Source: Maea johnstoni (Eukaryota > Annelida > Polychaeta > Spionida > Magelonidae). From it: a stretch of DNA of 64,000 nt. Of the stretch, positions 1 to 12,170 are shown piece by piece. The notes beneath the pieces were generated by a model. It saw only the letters and a list, made by a program, of their open reading frames with translations. It did not search any database and had not been told where the DNA came from. The stretch is from positions 44,940,349 to 45,004,348 of the forward strand of contig OZ012685.1 of assembly GCA_963942565.1 (NCBI GenBank). Reading direction: 5' to 3'. Numbering within the stretch: the first letter of the stretch is position 1; each line of letters opens with the position of its first letter. Made by a program: the position numbers and the translations under genes.

Positions 1-30
1 CTCATCAATACAAAACATGCTCATCTGGAA

Positions 31-221
31 TAACCCTTATGCTGCTGAAGGCTAATTTGGCCAATACAAAGTGATGCAAAAAATGATGCAAAATGACTGA
101 AACCCTGGCACGTGGGTACCCTTTCCAATGAATACCAACATGACAGGGTTTCGATGGTTTTCAAAAATATTTGCGTCCTTATGCTTTGGACGAAAGTAGC
201 CTTAGCCATTGGAAGGGTTAA
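31..221 (+). mobile_element. piggyBac-type MITE, family P1, copy 1
   Basis: Member of a ~210 bp family repeated at least 13 times in this window. Full copies run from TTAACCCTTATGCTGCTGG to GCATTGGAAGGGTTAA, so the ends are inverted repeats starting CCCTT just inside TTAA. TTAA targets with CCC/GGG termini are the hallmark of piggyBac-group transposons. Here the right TTAA is intact and the left one has decayed to ATAA. There is no coding capacity. Confidence 0.75.
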
Positions 222-284
222 ACTGAGTTACTGCTTCAAGAATGCTATCCAATCCATTATACCATAAGGGGGGGGGGGGGGGGG

Positions 285-475
285 TTGGCTGTGCTGATAG
301 TGATTGGTTAAAGCATTGCACTTTAAATGCTCACTTTCTCTAGCCACTGCCAAATATTCCAGGTTCAAGTCTGGCTTGAGGCATGTGAGAAAGTTGCCAC
401 TGACTTATGGTTAGTCGGTGGAATACCATGGGAACTTCAGTTTGTCCACTGTTAACAGCTGGGTAGTCACAATTT
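285..475 (+). mobile_element. tRNA-derived SINE-like repeat, degraded
   Basis: A B-box-like GGTTCAAGTC lies near 373 and is followed by a body (ATGTGAGAAAGTTGCCACTG) that recurs near 11960 and 12065. This arrangement of an RNA polymerase III box followed by a shared body suggests an old SINE. The A box is not clear. A poly-G run of about 15 lies just upstream (269-284). Confidence 0.4.
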
Positions 476-941
476 GGCCTCAATTTAACTGAGAAATTTA
501 TCATGAAATTCTTAATAGTATGTGTCTATATTATGTGTCTGAATGTTTATCCAAGTTGTGGGATCAGAGAGGGCAATGTCAAGTTCACTTTTACATGGTC
601 AGATGGCAGGAAATTCATGTTTAATGAAATCTGTACCAACATTTATCAGAAAGACAGATTATACATACAAGGAGCATCAGAAACACATAGGTCAAATTGC
701 TTTGTAATTCTGATCAAAGAAATTGATGCTTAGTATAAACTCATCAACGATTATCTACCAACACTCAAGCTCTAGGCTTATACATGGTGCCAGTCACAGC
801 TTTTAAAGCATCTGTAATATGCTGGTGCAACAGTTTGGCAACCCTGCATTCAGAAGTAGCAGGCTATGTTATACTGATGATCTACAAGTACAAGTGATTG
901 AACTGTAAGCTGATACTTTGTAGCATGTTGAAAGGGCTTAT

Positions 942-1172
942 TTAACCCATTAATGCTTAGGAGTTCCTCCAGCAATTGTCGTCTGGATCTAGGATACTTT
1001 TTACAATAACTTCAGAATTGAGAATGATTTTACAAAATATTTGAAGGAGAGTTGTTGATAATGTTCTGATGAGCATTTCTCCTTCAAATATCTTTCTACG
1101 TATGCGTTTGCCTGCAAGATTTCATCAAAATTGTCAGGCTGCTTTTGGCCGCTGTGAGCATTTATGGGTTAA
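942..1172 (+). mobile_element. piggyBac-type MITE, family P2, copy 1
   Basis: Starts TTAACCCATTAATGCT and ends AGCATTTATGGGTTAA, giving inverted termini inside TTAA. The interior carries the paired motifs AAATATTTGAAGGAGA and TCTCCTTCAAATAT, a small hairpin shared by all P2 copies. It has no coding capacity. A hAT element begins 15 bp to the right. Confidence 0.75.
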
Positions 1173-1186
1173 TGTGTATTTATCAG

Positions 1187-1579
1187 TAGGACTGTCATTG
1201 ACATCCATTTTATTTTTTAATTCGATCAGTGACATTTTTTTTGCGATTCCAATTATTTCGATTCAATTTTGAAAAACTGCACTAACAGGATATTTTCGCA
1301 TGTTCCACAATATAAGTTAGATTCCTAGGATCCTAAGATTCTCACAATACAAAGGCATGTAAGTTTTCTCAACATTTTTTGATTGAATACTTGAGTTTCT
1401 ATTCAATATTTTTATTAGTGTTAGCTAAAAATGGCAAACAAATGATGTAAATGGCCGAAAAAATGTGTTTACTCTACAATCGATTAATTGGCATTAACAA
1501 TTGGCAAATCTTTTTTTTTTTGATTAATTGGAAAAATTATTTCGATCAATCGATACTTGTCATTTCAATGACAGTCCTA
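1187..1579. mobile_element. hAT-type MITE with 8-bp target duplication
   Basis: Termini are TAGGACTGTCATTGA and its reverse complement. Both sides carry an identical 8-bp direct repeat, TTTATCAG (1179-1186 and 1580-1587). An 8-bp duplication with CAGGG/TAGGG-like ends is typical of hAT transposons. The interior is AT-rich with repeated ATTAATTGG/ATCGAT motifs. It belongs to the same family as the element at 24770-25169. Confidence 0.85.
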
Positions 1580-1934
1580 TTTATCAGAGGTCTGTATTAT
1601 CCTATACGTGTCCAGGTTGTCTGCCAACCTCAGTAGTATGTCAAACCGGAAGGCATTTCATAATCATAATATCTGAAAACTGAGTTTAATGAAGACAACG
1701 GTACTTATGCTATTGTAAAGGTTACATCTCACAGTTGCTGAATAATGGTAAACTTGTCAATAAGTGGCTATTTTGAGGTACTGTGGCGCCCTTAAAGAAC
1801 ATCTGGATGTGTTTTGTTTTTTGGCAATATGTCAAGACTCACCCTTTACTTCAAAATGAGAGTCTACCATATGATCATTCTTGTCTTAGGTAAGGTACAA
1901 GGTCCTACCTCAACAGGGGATCTGCACCATGAGT

Positions 1935-2577
1935 AGGGCTGCATACCGCTAAGGGTGAAGCGGTACAGTACCATAACCGGTACCAACGATACGGTATTTT
2001 AACGGTACTGCTATCGGTATCTTGAACTATGCTAAGTACGCACTTAGCCTAGTTCTTGACATACAAAGATAACATATCAATCTCTGTTAAGTATGTTGAT
2101 AACATCATATGAAAAGTTGTACTTACCGCATGCCGAAAACTTAACATGAGAGGTATGCTATAGCGAAGTGAGTACCATATCGGCATCGCTGCCGCCATAG
2201 TGTATGTTGTGATTGTTATCTCCACCGCGTAGTGGCGCTGTAGTAGCGATATGCAGCGCCACTATGCGGTGGCAATAACAATCACAATGAACACTGCATA
2301 TGGCAGCATCGATATGGTACTCGCTTCGCTATAGCGTACCTTCGAAGTTAACAAGTTCGGCACCTGTAAGCACAACTTTTCATATGATATTATCAATGTA
2401 CTTAACAGAGATTGATATGTTATCTATGTATTTCAAGAACTAGGCTAAGTGCGTGCTTTGGTTGTTGTGTTTTGAAAAATACCGATAAGCATACCGTTAA
2501 ATATTGAAACGAGTATTCACCGGTATTTTGCGAAGCGGTATTCGGTACGTTGCTAGTACCGGGTACCGGTATACAGG
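1935..2577. mobile_element. hAT-type foldback element with ~210 bp arms
   Basis: Flanked by identical 8-bp direct repeats CCATGAGT (1927-1934 and 2578-2585). The ends read AGGGCTGCATACC and GGTATACAGG. Between about 2032 and 2458 the sequence is one long imperfect inverted repeat centred near 2245, with two arms of about 210 bp. The outer parts are full of CGGTACCGGTA-type motifs, as in the element at 13651-14138. Non-coding. Confidence 0.85.
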
Positions 2578-2585
2578 CCATGAGT

Positions 2586-3480
2586 ATTTTAAAAATATTT
2601 TTGAATGTTCCCATAAGCCTCAAAATTACTAACAGCAAGTGGTTTACATGATAAATGCTGCTTTTCAGGTCCTGTCAGAAGTCAAGGTACCTGTGACATG
2701 ACCTTGCACTTAAAGGGGGTTCATATCTGTGTTGATAATCTAGGTGTATTAGATTATAACCTTAATCCTGCACGGATAATAACTTGGGAAATGAGTTGTA
2801 TATTTTACTAAATACAAATGTGGAATAAATAACTATGAAATCTTTCACCATTTGTCATGTCTTTTATTGGATTGGGAGCCCATGATGAAGTGAAAACTTT
2901 GGATTGGTTTGGGCTCCAATCTTGACAATTCTCTGTTATGACCTCCAAGTTTGCAAAATTAGGTCACATTTGTTTTCTCCTTAGTGTTGTAATAATCTCA
3001 ATTAAGGAAATTTGACAATGTATTGGCTTTACCAACTAAATTGAAATAATGATAATCTACTTATCTCTGTTAAAAAGAAATACTTTTTAGGGGGGCTGAT
3101 ATTAGAACATCAAGAAAGTAGCCATTCATATCCAATATTCAGAATTCAAACGTTAAAATATTTTTTTGCATGGATGTTCGATTAGAATTTTCAAAAATAT
3201 TTCTATTTGTATTCCTTGCACAAAAACTGTCAGCACAAACCTACGCTTGTATGTAGGTAACTAGTTATAACTCTGGGCATACTTAGTACACAAGGATGAG
3301 GTATTTGAATGAAACACTTTGAATATTTTCCATATGATGCATTGGTTGAAAAAATACCAAATATTAGTCTAGCCTTTTCAGTGGCCCTAAAAACATGATT
3401 GGGTAAAAATCTATGTCTTTAAGTATTTAAAACACGCGCATGATAAGTATTTAAAGCAGCAGGAAGCCTCATGCCTCTCG
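2586..3480. other. Intergenic, nothing recognised
   Basis: AT-rich unique-looking DNA. No reading frame with family similarity, no RNA gene and no clear inverted-repeat element was seen. Confidence 0.5.
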
Positions 3481-3689
3481 ACTGTTATGCAACTGGTGGC
3501 TAATTTTGCCCATACCCAATGATGCAAAAAAGCTGAAAAATAACTGAAACCCGGGCACATGTGTACTCATCTGATAGTACTCAGCGAGAGCTATCCAATG
3601 CCTTCCAACATGACAGGGTTAAGAGGGTTTTCAAAAATCTTTGCGTCATTGTGTTTGGACAAAGGTAGTCCAAGTATTGGAAGGGTTAA
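3481..3689 (+). mobile_element. piggyBac-type MITE, family P1, copy 2
   Basis: Carries the family interior (GGTGGCTAATTTTGCC, then CCAACATGACAGGGTTAAGA) and ends TATTGGAAGGGTTAA. The left end is eroded. Non-coding. Confidence 0.65.
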
Positions 3690-3865
3690 GTATATAAAAC
3701 ATATATTCCATAAAAACACCAGAGATGAAAGCCAGACAAGACACAACAAGTTCTAGGTTCAAGAGCTACTTCTTTAATATCACCCAATTGCTGCTATATC
3801 ATAATGCAAGGCACATACTAAAAGAATCAATAGTCAATATTCGATAATAGTCCAGCTTCAGAACA

Positions 3866-5466
3866 TTAAAGGACAATTCCACCATGAATAAAACATGGGC
3901 CCAAATAGTGGCTTAGGGTAAACTCTACTCATATCCAAGACCCCACAACCACCCATCTCCACATTAAAAGTTTATTGCTGTTTTGAGTCATGTTTTGCCA
4001 AGTATCTGGGGGCGGCCATTTTGAAACTAGCTCATGACAGAATAGTTGCACAACTTCTGCAGTAGCCAGCATCTGCATATACAGGGCTAGGAGTGTGCCC
4101 AAATACATTGTGTCCTGTTTCTTCTAGTAGTAGGAATTTGACAAAGATCATATGACATATTTATTGAGTTTACAAGGACACACTAGATTCTGTAAGTTTA
4201 AGATGTAAGAGTAAAATACTTACCCTTCCCATCGCTCTAGACCACATTCAGATAGTACACTGATTGTAAATTATTGTTTGTTTGCACTGTTTTACATTGT
4301 AATTGTTAAAAGGCAGGAAATGGTAAGTTGGGTAGATAACAACAATTGCAAGCTCTTCACAGAGTTGAAAACACCCTGGGGACTTCAGGTGCTCAGGAAA
4401 CAGTCATCTCAACACAATTTTGTTGATTGCTATCACCATTGCAGGAAGTGAATCTGGGGAACTACTAATCAATCGGTCCTAATCAATCAGTCATGTAATG
4501 CAATTGACTTGGCTAGTACTGTCAATCTAAGGAACACTTTCCCTGATGGGTTTGCAAGTCTTAGTTTTAGGATTTTAAAATTATTAAGGGAAGTCATTTG
4601 ATACAAACCTTTCCTAGCTGTCATACAAACAATCAAAATGACTCTGATGTTGAGGGTATAGAATAAATAATCAGCATATTAAGGGATTTGGCAGAAGCAA
4701 ACTTATCCATAACAAATGTTAACTGTACTTTTATCTCTCTCCCTTTCTTAGCCATTTTATTGTACCCTTTAAAGAGAAATTGTCTTCCAACAATTTGATG
4801 TAACAGATATTGCCTCCGTTTTTGAGCACTTCTGGACCCTTTCTTTTCTCTCTTGTTAAACATGGCTCTGTGTGGGATCAAAATTGAATATTGTAGGCAC
4901 TGCACCAGGTTTCGGGTGTTTAAACCTCCTAAATCCAAGTATTGTTTGTAGTTCAGCCTCAAAACAAGATTCCTCCAAGTGTTCATGACAAACACTTTGG
5001 GCTCCACTTAAATGATGAGTTTTTCATTGTCCATTCTGTCCCAATGTTGAATAGCCATCTTGCTGCTAAATCCTTCTTTTCTGGGTGGATCTTTGGGTTT
5101 GAAATGGAGTAAAAGGAAATTCCCTTTCCTTTTCCCCTGTCAGATCTGTTGTAGCATCCAATAAACAGCACAGATCACCATTTTCACAACATTGTTGTCA
5201 TGGTTTCATGTGTGATGCTGGGTGCTGTACATACAGGAAGTGCAACTATTCTGGCCTGGACTGCCTGTCAGATGTAGAGTAGCAGTGCATTGTGGGATAC
5301 AATGGCTCCCATGGTCTTGAGCTTAATGACTGGTTGGGGGTGGCAATTAAGTGCAATTTCAGAGGTAAGGAAGCCAAACAGTATTCAGGTGAACAGGGAC
5401 TGTAAAGTATACATACTAAAGTAAGTTCTCAGCATATATTAACCTGAAGGTGTAATTGTCCTTTAA
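3866..5466 (-). mobile_element. 1.6 kb inverted-repeat DNA element with THAP remnant
   Basis: Both ends are TTAAAGGACAATT followed, one base later, by CACC in inverted orientation (3866 onward; reverse complement at 5442-5466), giving a 1601 bp unit flanked by TTAA. The interior encodes, on the minus strand, a decayed THAP-type zinc finger (4856-5181). THAP domains are the DNA-binding part of P-element-group transposases but also occur in host genes. The element is therefore probably a decayed DNA transposon, though its superfamily is not secure: P elements make 8-bp duplications, and none was found here. Confidence 0.6.
4856..5181 (-). pseudogene. Decayed THAP-domain coding sequence
   Basis: Minus-strand peptide pieces in different frames together resemble one THAP (C2CH) zinc finger. 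An ATG at 5181 leads to MVICAV with the first cysteine. The next frame gives GCYNRSDRGKGKGISFYS and a tryptophan-containing stretch (AARWLFNIGTEW). A third frame gives CHEHLEESCFEAEL and then KPGAVPTIFNFD. The C-x2-H pair, the ESCFE block and the AVPTIF motif that closes THAP domains are all visible. At least two frame changes interrupt the order, and no long downstream transposase frame was recognised, so it is called a pseudogene. It could come from a P-type transposase or a THAP gene copy. Confidence 0.75.
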
Positions 5467-6138
5467 ATACAAAACAAGAACATTCTTTTAGCCTCTTTGA
5501 ATCTGTACTGTGTCTTTAATGCAAAGGTGTGATCTAGCGGTTCAAGGTAACAGAGATATTCCTAACCTAGGGAGACGAGCAACTCCTACCAATATAGCTT
5601 TTTCCTCGAAAATGAATATTACTTGCAGAAAAACCTAAATGAAACCTTTTAAATGCAAGATGGATCCAACTGTTCATCACCACTAGTTCTCAACCAAACA
5701 TGATGACAATAATGGCATCGTACAAAGAAATATTCAAATGTCTAATTGAAAAATGGATTTAAGTGAATGCACTGGCAAAAGTGGTGTGGATGCACAGCAA
5801 AGAATTGAACAGATGTCCATTCCTTAGGTGAACAAAAATGTACAGATTATGGACTGTCAGCTTGACATGATGGGAAAAGAGTTAAGGTAAGACAGGGCTA
5901 GAAAATTAGCTGGAACTGGGAGCCCAAAGTTTTTCTTGAACTCTCCTGTGGCTCCATCAAATTTCTGCAGGGGGCCCAAAGATGTACTGTTTGATATACA
6001 CAACACCCTCCCGAGAAAAAATCTTAATCTCAAGTCCTGTCAGAGGTGGTATATAACCTATGTTCAAAATTGAGCAACAACGAAGATAAGTCTATGACTA
6101 CTACTAGTTCTATGGCAAAGGTCAATATTATCCAAGGA
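5467..6138. other. TMEM186 downstream region, nothing else recognised
   Basis: Lies 3' of TMEM186 and probably holds its 3' UTR; no canonical AATAAA was identified with confidence. A stretch near 5888-5990 (CAGGGCTAGAAAATTAGC, then repeated GGGAGCCC/GGGGGCCC motifs) resembles the non-autonomous elements at 28789 and 38488. Confidence 0.45.
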
Positions 6139-6837
6139 TCAGGATATTTTACCAAACACGTGTTCAAACTTTGCCTTGTCCTTTATACCACCAAGGCTAA
6201 TATTAAAGTACAACACTTCTTTTGAATCATACTGCTTAAGCAAAACAAAGCTGTCCCGTGGATTTGTCTCGAAATCAGCAAGCGGAACGATGCTGTCCAC
6301 GGGAAGAAAGATGTCCCTACGCCTTCCCCAAAAGGTCAAATGCGAGACTTTCACTGTGTCCATAGCTTTGTTTAGGTACATAAAGCCTATGATCCGCCTG
6401 AAGAAATGACTCATCACGTATAGCATGACGGTGGCAAATCCTGCTATTCCTGTCACAAAATGCACCGCCTCAACAGGGATGTAGCCCATGGAATTGGCTA
6501 TGAAAGTCAGTGGTAGGACGGCGACCACCAGACCTGTTTGGTAGAGTTTCAACCTGGACACCACATTCATGTGGACTATATAAGGAAACTTATAGAATGC
6601 AGTGAAGTCCTGTACTTGACTTGAAACAGGCTGTGAAGATGTAGATCTGATAATTATCCATGGTGTTCTCGCTGTATCTCTGCATAGGAAGCTCCTGGAG
6701 GTATGTGATCTAATAAAGGAACCCTGTGACTGCTGTTGAGATGTGTGTCGATGATGAATTACACCACACAAACTCCTGGGTGAGGCACCTCTAAGAATAT
6801 GACGATTCCATTGACACCGGACCAGCAACCCTCTCAT
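6139..6837 (-). CDS. TMEM186: Transmembrane protein 186
   Basis: A single 232-codon coding exon. TMEM186 is a mitochondrial inner-membrane protein of the MCIA complex that helps assemble respiratory complex I. The match to vertebrate TMEM186 (~213 aa) covers the conserved core: SRLKLYQTGLVVAVLP (residues 94-109), two membrane segments (about 99-118 and 123-146), SHFFRRIIGFMYLN (143-156), SHLTFWGRRRD (165-175) and FVLLKQYDSKEVLYFN (197-212), ending EHVFGK near the C-terminus. Residues 1-60 are basic and serine-rich with almost no acidic residues, fitting a mitochondrial targeting peptide. The start chosen is the ATG at 6837. A strong splice acceptor (TTTCATTTTCAG) abuts that ATG, so a 5' exon exists upstream. 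A strong donor at 8437 ends an exon in ATG, which would add one extra in-frame methionine. Identity is secure; the exact N-terminus is not. Confidence 0.9.
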   Translation of the reverse strand: MRGLLVRCQWNRHILRGASPRSLCGVIHHRHTSQQQSQGSFIRSHTSRSFLCRDTARTPWIIIRSTSSQPVSSQVQDFTAFYKFPYIVHMNVVSRLKLYQTGLVVAVLPLTFIANSMGYIPVEAVHFVTGIAGFATVMLYVMSHFFRRIIGFMYLNKAMDTVKVSHLTFWGRRRDIFLPVDSIVPLADFETNPRDSFVLLKQYDSKEVLYFNISLGGIKDKAKFEHVFGKIS

Positions 6838-7054
6838 CTGAAAATGAAATAAAATAACTTTATCAAAAAAGTCTCATTTACTAGGGAAAGGCCCAATTTC
6901 TGATTAGCTAGCCCCAACTCCGCTGATTATAACAGTGGAAACATTCATGCTATAGGAATTGATTTTAGATGAGCGGTCTTTGTTGTGTTATTCATACTGG
7001 GTGGCCAGAGAAGGGCAAAGTCAAGCCACAAGGGGTAGCCTCGAGGTTTAACAA

Positions 7055-7346
7055 CATAGTCTTAGCCAGCAGAGCATCTGGGTGTCTTTTGGACAACCCC
7101 CCCCCCTCCCCCCAACTCACCCCTCAGGACACCCCAAATTATTTGGGAAGTATTTTTTTTATATGTCAATTTCAAGTTTTTCCACCTCACTATAATTCTA
7201 AGTCTAAGAGTAAATAAATATTTATGGATGTTATCTCAGTGTATTATTGCCTCCCATGAAAAATAGGATGTCCAAAAGTTTTACAATTTAGTCAAATTTG
7301 AATACTAGTTAAGTACCAGTTTTTAAATCCTGGCTAAGATCTACCT
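7055..7346. mobile_element. hAT-type MITE, family H1 (CTTAGCCAG), copy 1
   Basis: Begins CATAGTCTTAGCCAGCAG and ends near TCCTGGCTAAGAT. Imperfect 8-bp flanks TTTAACAA/TTTAATAA (7 of 8). Related to the better preserved copies at 22889 and 31575; the interior reads GGACACCC and later GGATGTCC. Sits in the proposed TMEM186 5' intron. Confidence 0.65.
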
Positions 7347-7403
7347 TTTAATAACATGACATCATTCTTGCTCACCGTTAGTCACTCCCCACTGGTAATC
7401 TTA

Positions 7404-7570
7404 TAGGGATTAAGATCCGCTGCTGAGCCTTGGTGCAGATTTATAGCCGAGACGTATGTGTTTGTTGCCAAAGCTGAGGCCACCAAGGCCGAAGCTTTGC
7501 AAAAAACACCTACGGCGAGGCTATAAATCTGCACCAATGCTCAGTGGCAGGTCTTAATGGCTATTATAGC
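7404..7570. mobile_element. Foldback (hairpin) repeat
   Basis: Near-perfect inverted repeat: TTGGTGCAGATTTATAGCC on the left and GGCTATAAATCTGCACCAA on the right, centred on GCTGAGGCCACCAAGGCC. Half copies of the same hairpin occur at about 7799-7905 and 35035-35135. Confidence 0.65.
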
Positions 7571-7723
7571 GAGTTTGAGTGATAAAAAAATTCAAACAAC
7601 TCTGTGAAAATGAAACAAAAATCATGTTTTCTAGTGGTTGCTGAACCTGGATTTGGTACCGACTCTGGAGCCTCATTCTGGATTTGGTCCCGGCTCCCTG
7701 TTGTGAACCGGGACCACTTTAAA

Positions 7724-8255
7724 GCCACAGAAACAGCTTCTCACTGTACAGAGTGTTTTCCAAGCCTAGGTATTTTCATAGCAGTGCGCTATAATATAGG
7801 GATTAAGATCTGAAGCTGAGCATTGGTGCAGATTTATAGCAGATACGTAGGTGTTTGTTGCCAAAGCTGAGGCCGCCAAGGCCAAAGCTTTGCATTATAG
7901 CACTTGGGTGTGGCATTGTCCCAACATTATATTTTGACTATGCCAAGTAAAAGGAGGCCCAGGCCGGGATTCTGCGCAATGCCTTAAGGCCGGGATTCTG
8001 CGCAATGCCTGTTGCTATGGTAATGAAATATTCGGCCAGAAAAATCAAATAAAAGTATATAAATAAATGTAAATTTACTAAGCTGAGGTCTTTTTTGTAG
8101 TTTACTTTATATGCTCCATACATTGAGTTTGAAGCCACAGAAACAGCTTCTCACTGAACATAGTGTGTTTTCCAAGCCTCGGTATTTTCATAGCTATGCA
8201 CTATAAAAACACACTATGTTCAGTGATAAGCTGATTCTATCACAGGGGCTTGTAT
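7724..8255. repeat. Repeated CACAGAAACAGCTTCTCACTG segment, several copies
   Basis: The segment AGCCACAGAAACAGCTTCTC with its following 50 bases occurs at 7724 and again at 8132, and in inverted form just before the SINE at 34430-34475. The GGCCGGGATTCTGCGCAATG unit at 7962-8010 is also directly duplicated. These look like ends of an unclassified mobile element family. Confidence 0.45.
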
Positions 8256-8436
8256 TGTTGAGTGGCCACTAGCGAGTCTGAGGCTCTGGTATCTACATCA
8301 ACAATAAAAGTTGATTACAAGCCACTGTGAATAAGGGCTGTGACTAAAGTGGCACCCCTGTGTATTCTATGGCTTTAAAGGCTCAGGCTCAGACAGATCA
8401 GTAGGATTTCAATATTTAATTTTCTACGTGAACTCA

Positions 8437-8650
8437 CCATAACTGATCGACTCAACGGGCGAGACAACATGGTTAAAATAGATGCATGATACGTGAACTA
8501 GCCGCACGACCTTGGGCTAGGAAAGTAATGCTTGGTGGTGGATTTGGTCCGCCGGCTGTCAGAACACATGCGAATACGGCATGCTCCCCGGATCCTATAG
8601 TGCATGTGATGTATCTTGCCAGAGCCCGCGCTTAAGGCCAATGCCAACAT
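8437..8650 (-). promoter_or_regulatory. Probable TMEM186 promoter and 5' exon
   Basis: GC-richer than its surroundings. On the minus strand GATCAGTTATG is followed by GTGAGTT, a strong splice donor (exon end 8438). Joined to the acceptor at 6838, it would give ATG-ATG-AGA in frame with TMEM186. The transcription start is not visible; this is inference from splice signals and base composition. Confidence 0.4.
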
Positions 8651-9564
8651 TTGATCTCGGTGTGCAATGGAAAACATGAATCATGTTTTTGAACACCACA
8701 GGTTATAAGTATGTAGTTTCTATGATTTGACGACGCATAATCTTGATTGCCTCAAAACAACTTGAAATCATGGGGTCAACTTAGTTTCTTTTTCACAGAT
8801 TTTTGAAAAATTAATGCAATTTATGTCACAAACTTCACTTTCTCCAAAATTGGTGTCTTTCTTTGCTTGATTTATCCCTTCAGAATACTGACACTGCCTG
8901 AAATACTGTTTTGCCATGTTGAAATTATTTTTTTGCTGTTACAAAGGAATTATTGGGCAAAATCAAGAAATTCGAGAAACAAGTTTTTAACCCAAAATTG
9001 ATATAAGTCAGAATTGCCTAGTTTAATTTTCACCAATTTTTGTCTACACTATCTACACAATGCTCTTAATAAGGAGACACAAAGAAAATGATAGGTCATC
9101 AGGTTAGTTTTCGAACCACAGATGGTCAAAGTTTGTGAAATAGGACATTTTTGGGGCAAATTTTCATGAAAATGTTCGAAAAGAGTTACTCAATAGTTAC
9201 TGTTAATGCCCATACTTATATAAGATATTGTTAAGAAAGGGAACCCCACTTTATACACATGGATTATCACACATTATTCCTGAAAATGTGTCAAAACAAC
9301 AAATTCAATGAATATGGAAATCACTGTAGCCAAAAACAAAAAACTCATAGGATACTTTTTATAATAGGCAGGTATAATCAGAATTGGTACATATTCAATA
9401 AAATTCAATTTCTTATCAATATTTCCTGTGACGTCAGGTAAATTGTAATAAATTATTTTAGTTTGTCCAATACCCAATAGGTGTCACCGGTATAGAGTAT
9501 CGTAAGACCTTAATTATCTATACATCCGATACTATTGGCAATAGTACCTCCCATAGAATATATA

Positions 9565-9566
<2 letters not shown>
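8651..9566. other. Intergenic, nothing recognised
   Basis: AT-rich unique DNA between the TMEM186 promoter region and a long (TA)n tract. No recognisable coding or RNA feature. Confidence 0.5.
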
Positions 9567-10784
<1,218 letters not shown>

Positions 10785-11011
10785 TTAACCCATTAATTCT
10801 TAAGGCTTCATTCGGAAATTGTTGTCTGGAGCGATGATACTTTTGACAATAACTTTTGAATTGGGAATTATTTTACAAAATATTTGAAGGAGAGTTGTTG
10901 GTAATGTTCTGATCATGATTTCTCCTTCAAATATTTTGCCAATTGTGCTAAAACCTGAAAGATTTCTATTGTCAGGCTGGTTTTGGCCGCTGTGAGCATT
11001 AATGGGTTTAA
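10785..11011 (+). mobile_element. piggyBac-type MITE, family P2, copy 2
   Basis: TTAACCCATTAATTCT at the left, GAGCATTAATGGGTTTAA at the right; interior hairpin AATATTTGAAGGAGA/TCTCCTTCAAATATT as in copy 1. Non-coding. Confidence 0.75.
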
Positions 11012-11940
11012 ATCAGCCTATTACTTCAGTGTTTGAAATTATATCTCTAGGACTGCACCACTAGAAGGTATATAAAATGTAAAATCACTGTGCTGTTGGT
11101 AACCAGCTAAAACATCTCTTTCATTAATAAATACAAAAGGCATGCATTTCTTTTTGCAATGGTTTATTTACTTCGCAGTATTTTGGTCATCTCCAGCTCT
11201 CAATACAAATAATACAATAATAAGTCCAGCTCTTAGCTGAAGGAAGAACTAACATATTATAAAAGTAAATACTTAAAATGTTGGCAGAAATAAATATGAA
11301 CCCTTTAATTTATTGAAACATTTCTAATGTATACAAGTGAAAAGAGCAATGCTAATTGTCCTCACACACGCAAGAAAACTTATCAGCATAGCAGAAAAGT
11401 CATGATAAAAACAATACAGTAACTTCTTTAATTATCTGATATCTACATGAATAAAGACATTTAAAGATATTGATATAATGGTGATACACAAATGTTGAGG
11501 TTAAACAGTAAATACCTACAAACCCAACCATTGGGTTATCTTTTGCCATCCAGAGGTAAAAAGTTTCCTTCAATTTGAGTCGTATGTAATAACAATACAA
11601 ATTAAATTAAGATGAAATATGTCTCCTTGAATCTGAGTCCTATCTTTAAATAAGCACTGGGAATTATTGTAAAGAATTGTTGTATGATTACCATAATGGC
11701 ACAAACTAAAGCGGTGTACAATTATATTTTACTTGCATTTTTAAGTTATAAATACCAAAAACATTATCAATAAATAATATATACAGGCTAGACAACTCTT
11801 TTAATTTTGGTGATAATCAGTATTTCCTTATTGATGGTGGTAAAACTTTGGGTGTTATAGAAATAAGCCCATATAATATAATGCACTACAGTTTACCACA
11901 GCAATACTTACAAAATGCACAAGGTCTAGGATTTGACTCC
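11012..11940. other. AT-rich unique DNA, possibly 3' UTR-like
   Basis: Free of recognised repeats. TTTATT at 11163-11168 would be AATAAA on the minus strand, so this could be a distal 3' end of a minus-strand transcript, but no gene can be joined to it. No other feature seen. Confidence 0.35.
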
Positions 11941-12170
11941 ATGTGAGGTATGTGAGAAAGCTGCCAGTGACTCAAGATTTAACAAAATTTATCCCTGCCC
12001 TGATGTCCATGTGGTATAAGGTGTTGCCACTGACAACTAGCTATCTCTCACCACTACCCAGGGTACATGAGAAAGTTGCCAGTGACTAGGGGTTAGGCGG
12101 TGGTTTTCGACAGGTCCTCCGGTTTCCTCCACCTCTTACAACTGGCTAGTCATGACTTAGCCACAATATG
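11940..12170 (+). mobile_element. SINE-like repeat, two partial bodies
   Basis: ATGTGAGAAAGCTGCCAGTG (near 11950) and CATGAGAAAGTTGCCAGTGA (near 12063), the second followed by GGCGGTGG and GGTCCTCCGGTTTCCTCCAC. The body matches the repeat at 285-475, and the TCCGGTTTCCTCCACC tail resembles widespread marine-invertebrate SINEs. No clear polymerase III boxes. Confidence 0.4.

Noticed and set aside
503-733. 76-codon frame with a hydrophobic, signal-like N-terminus
   Set aside because: No family similarity, no splice partners and a position among repeats; most likely a chance frame.
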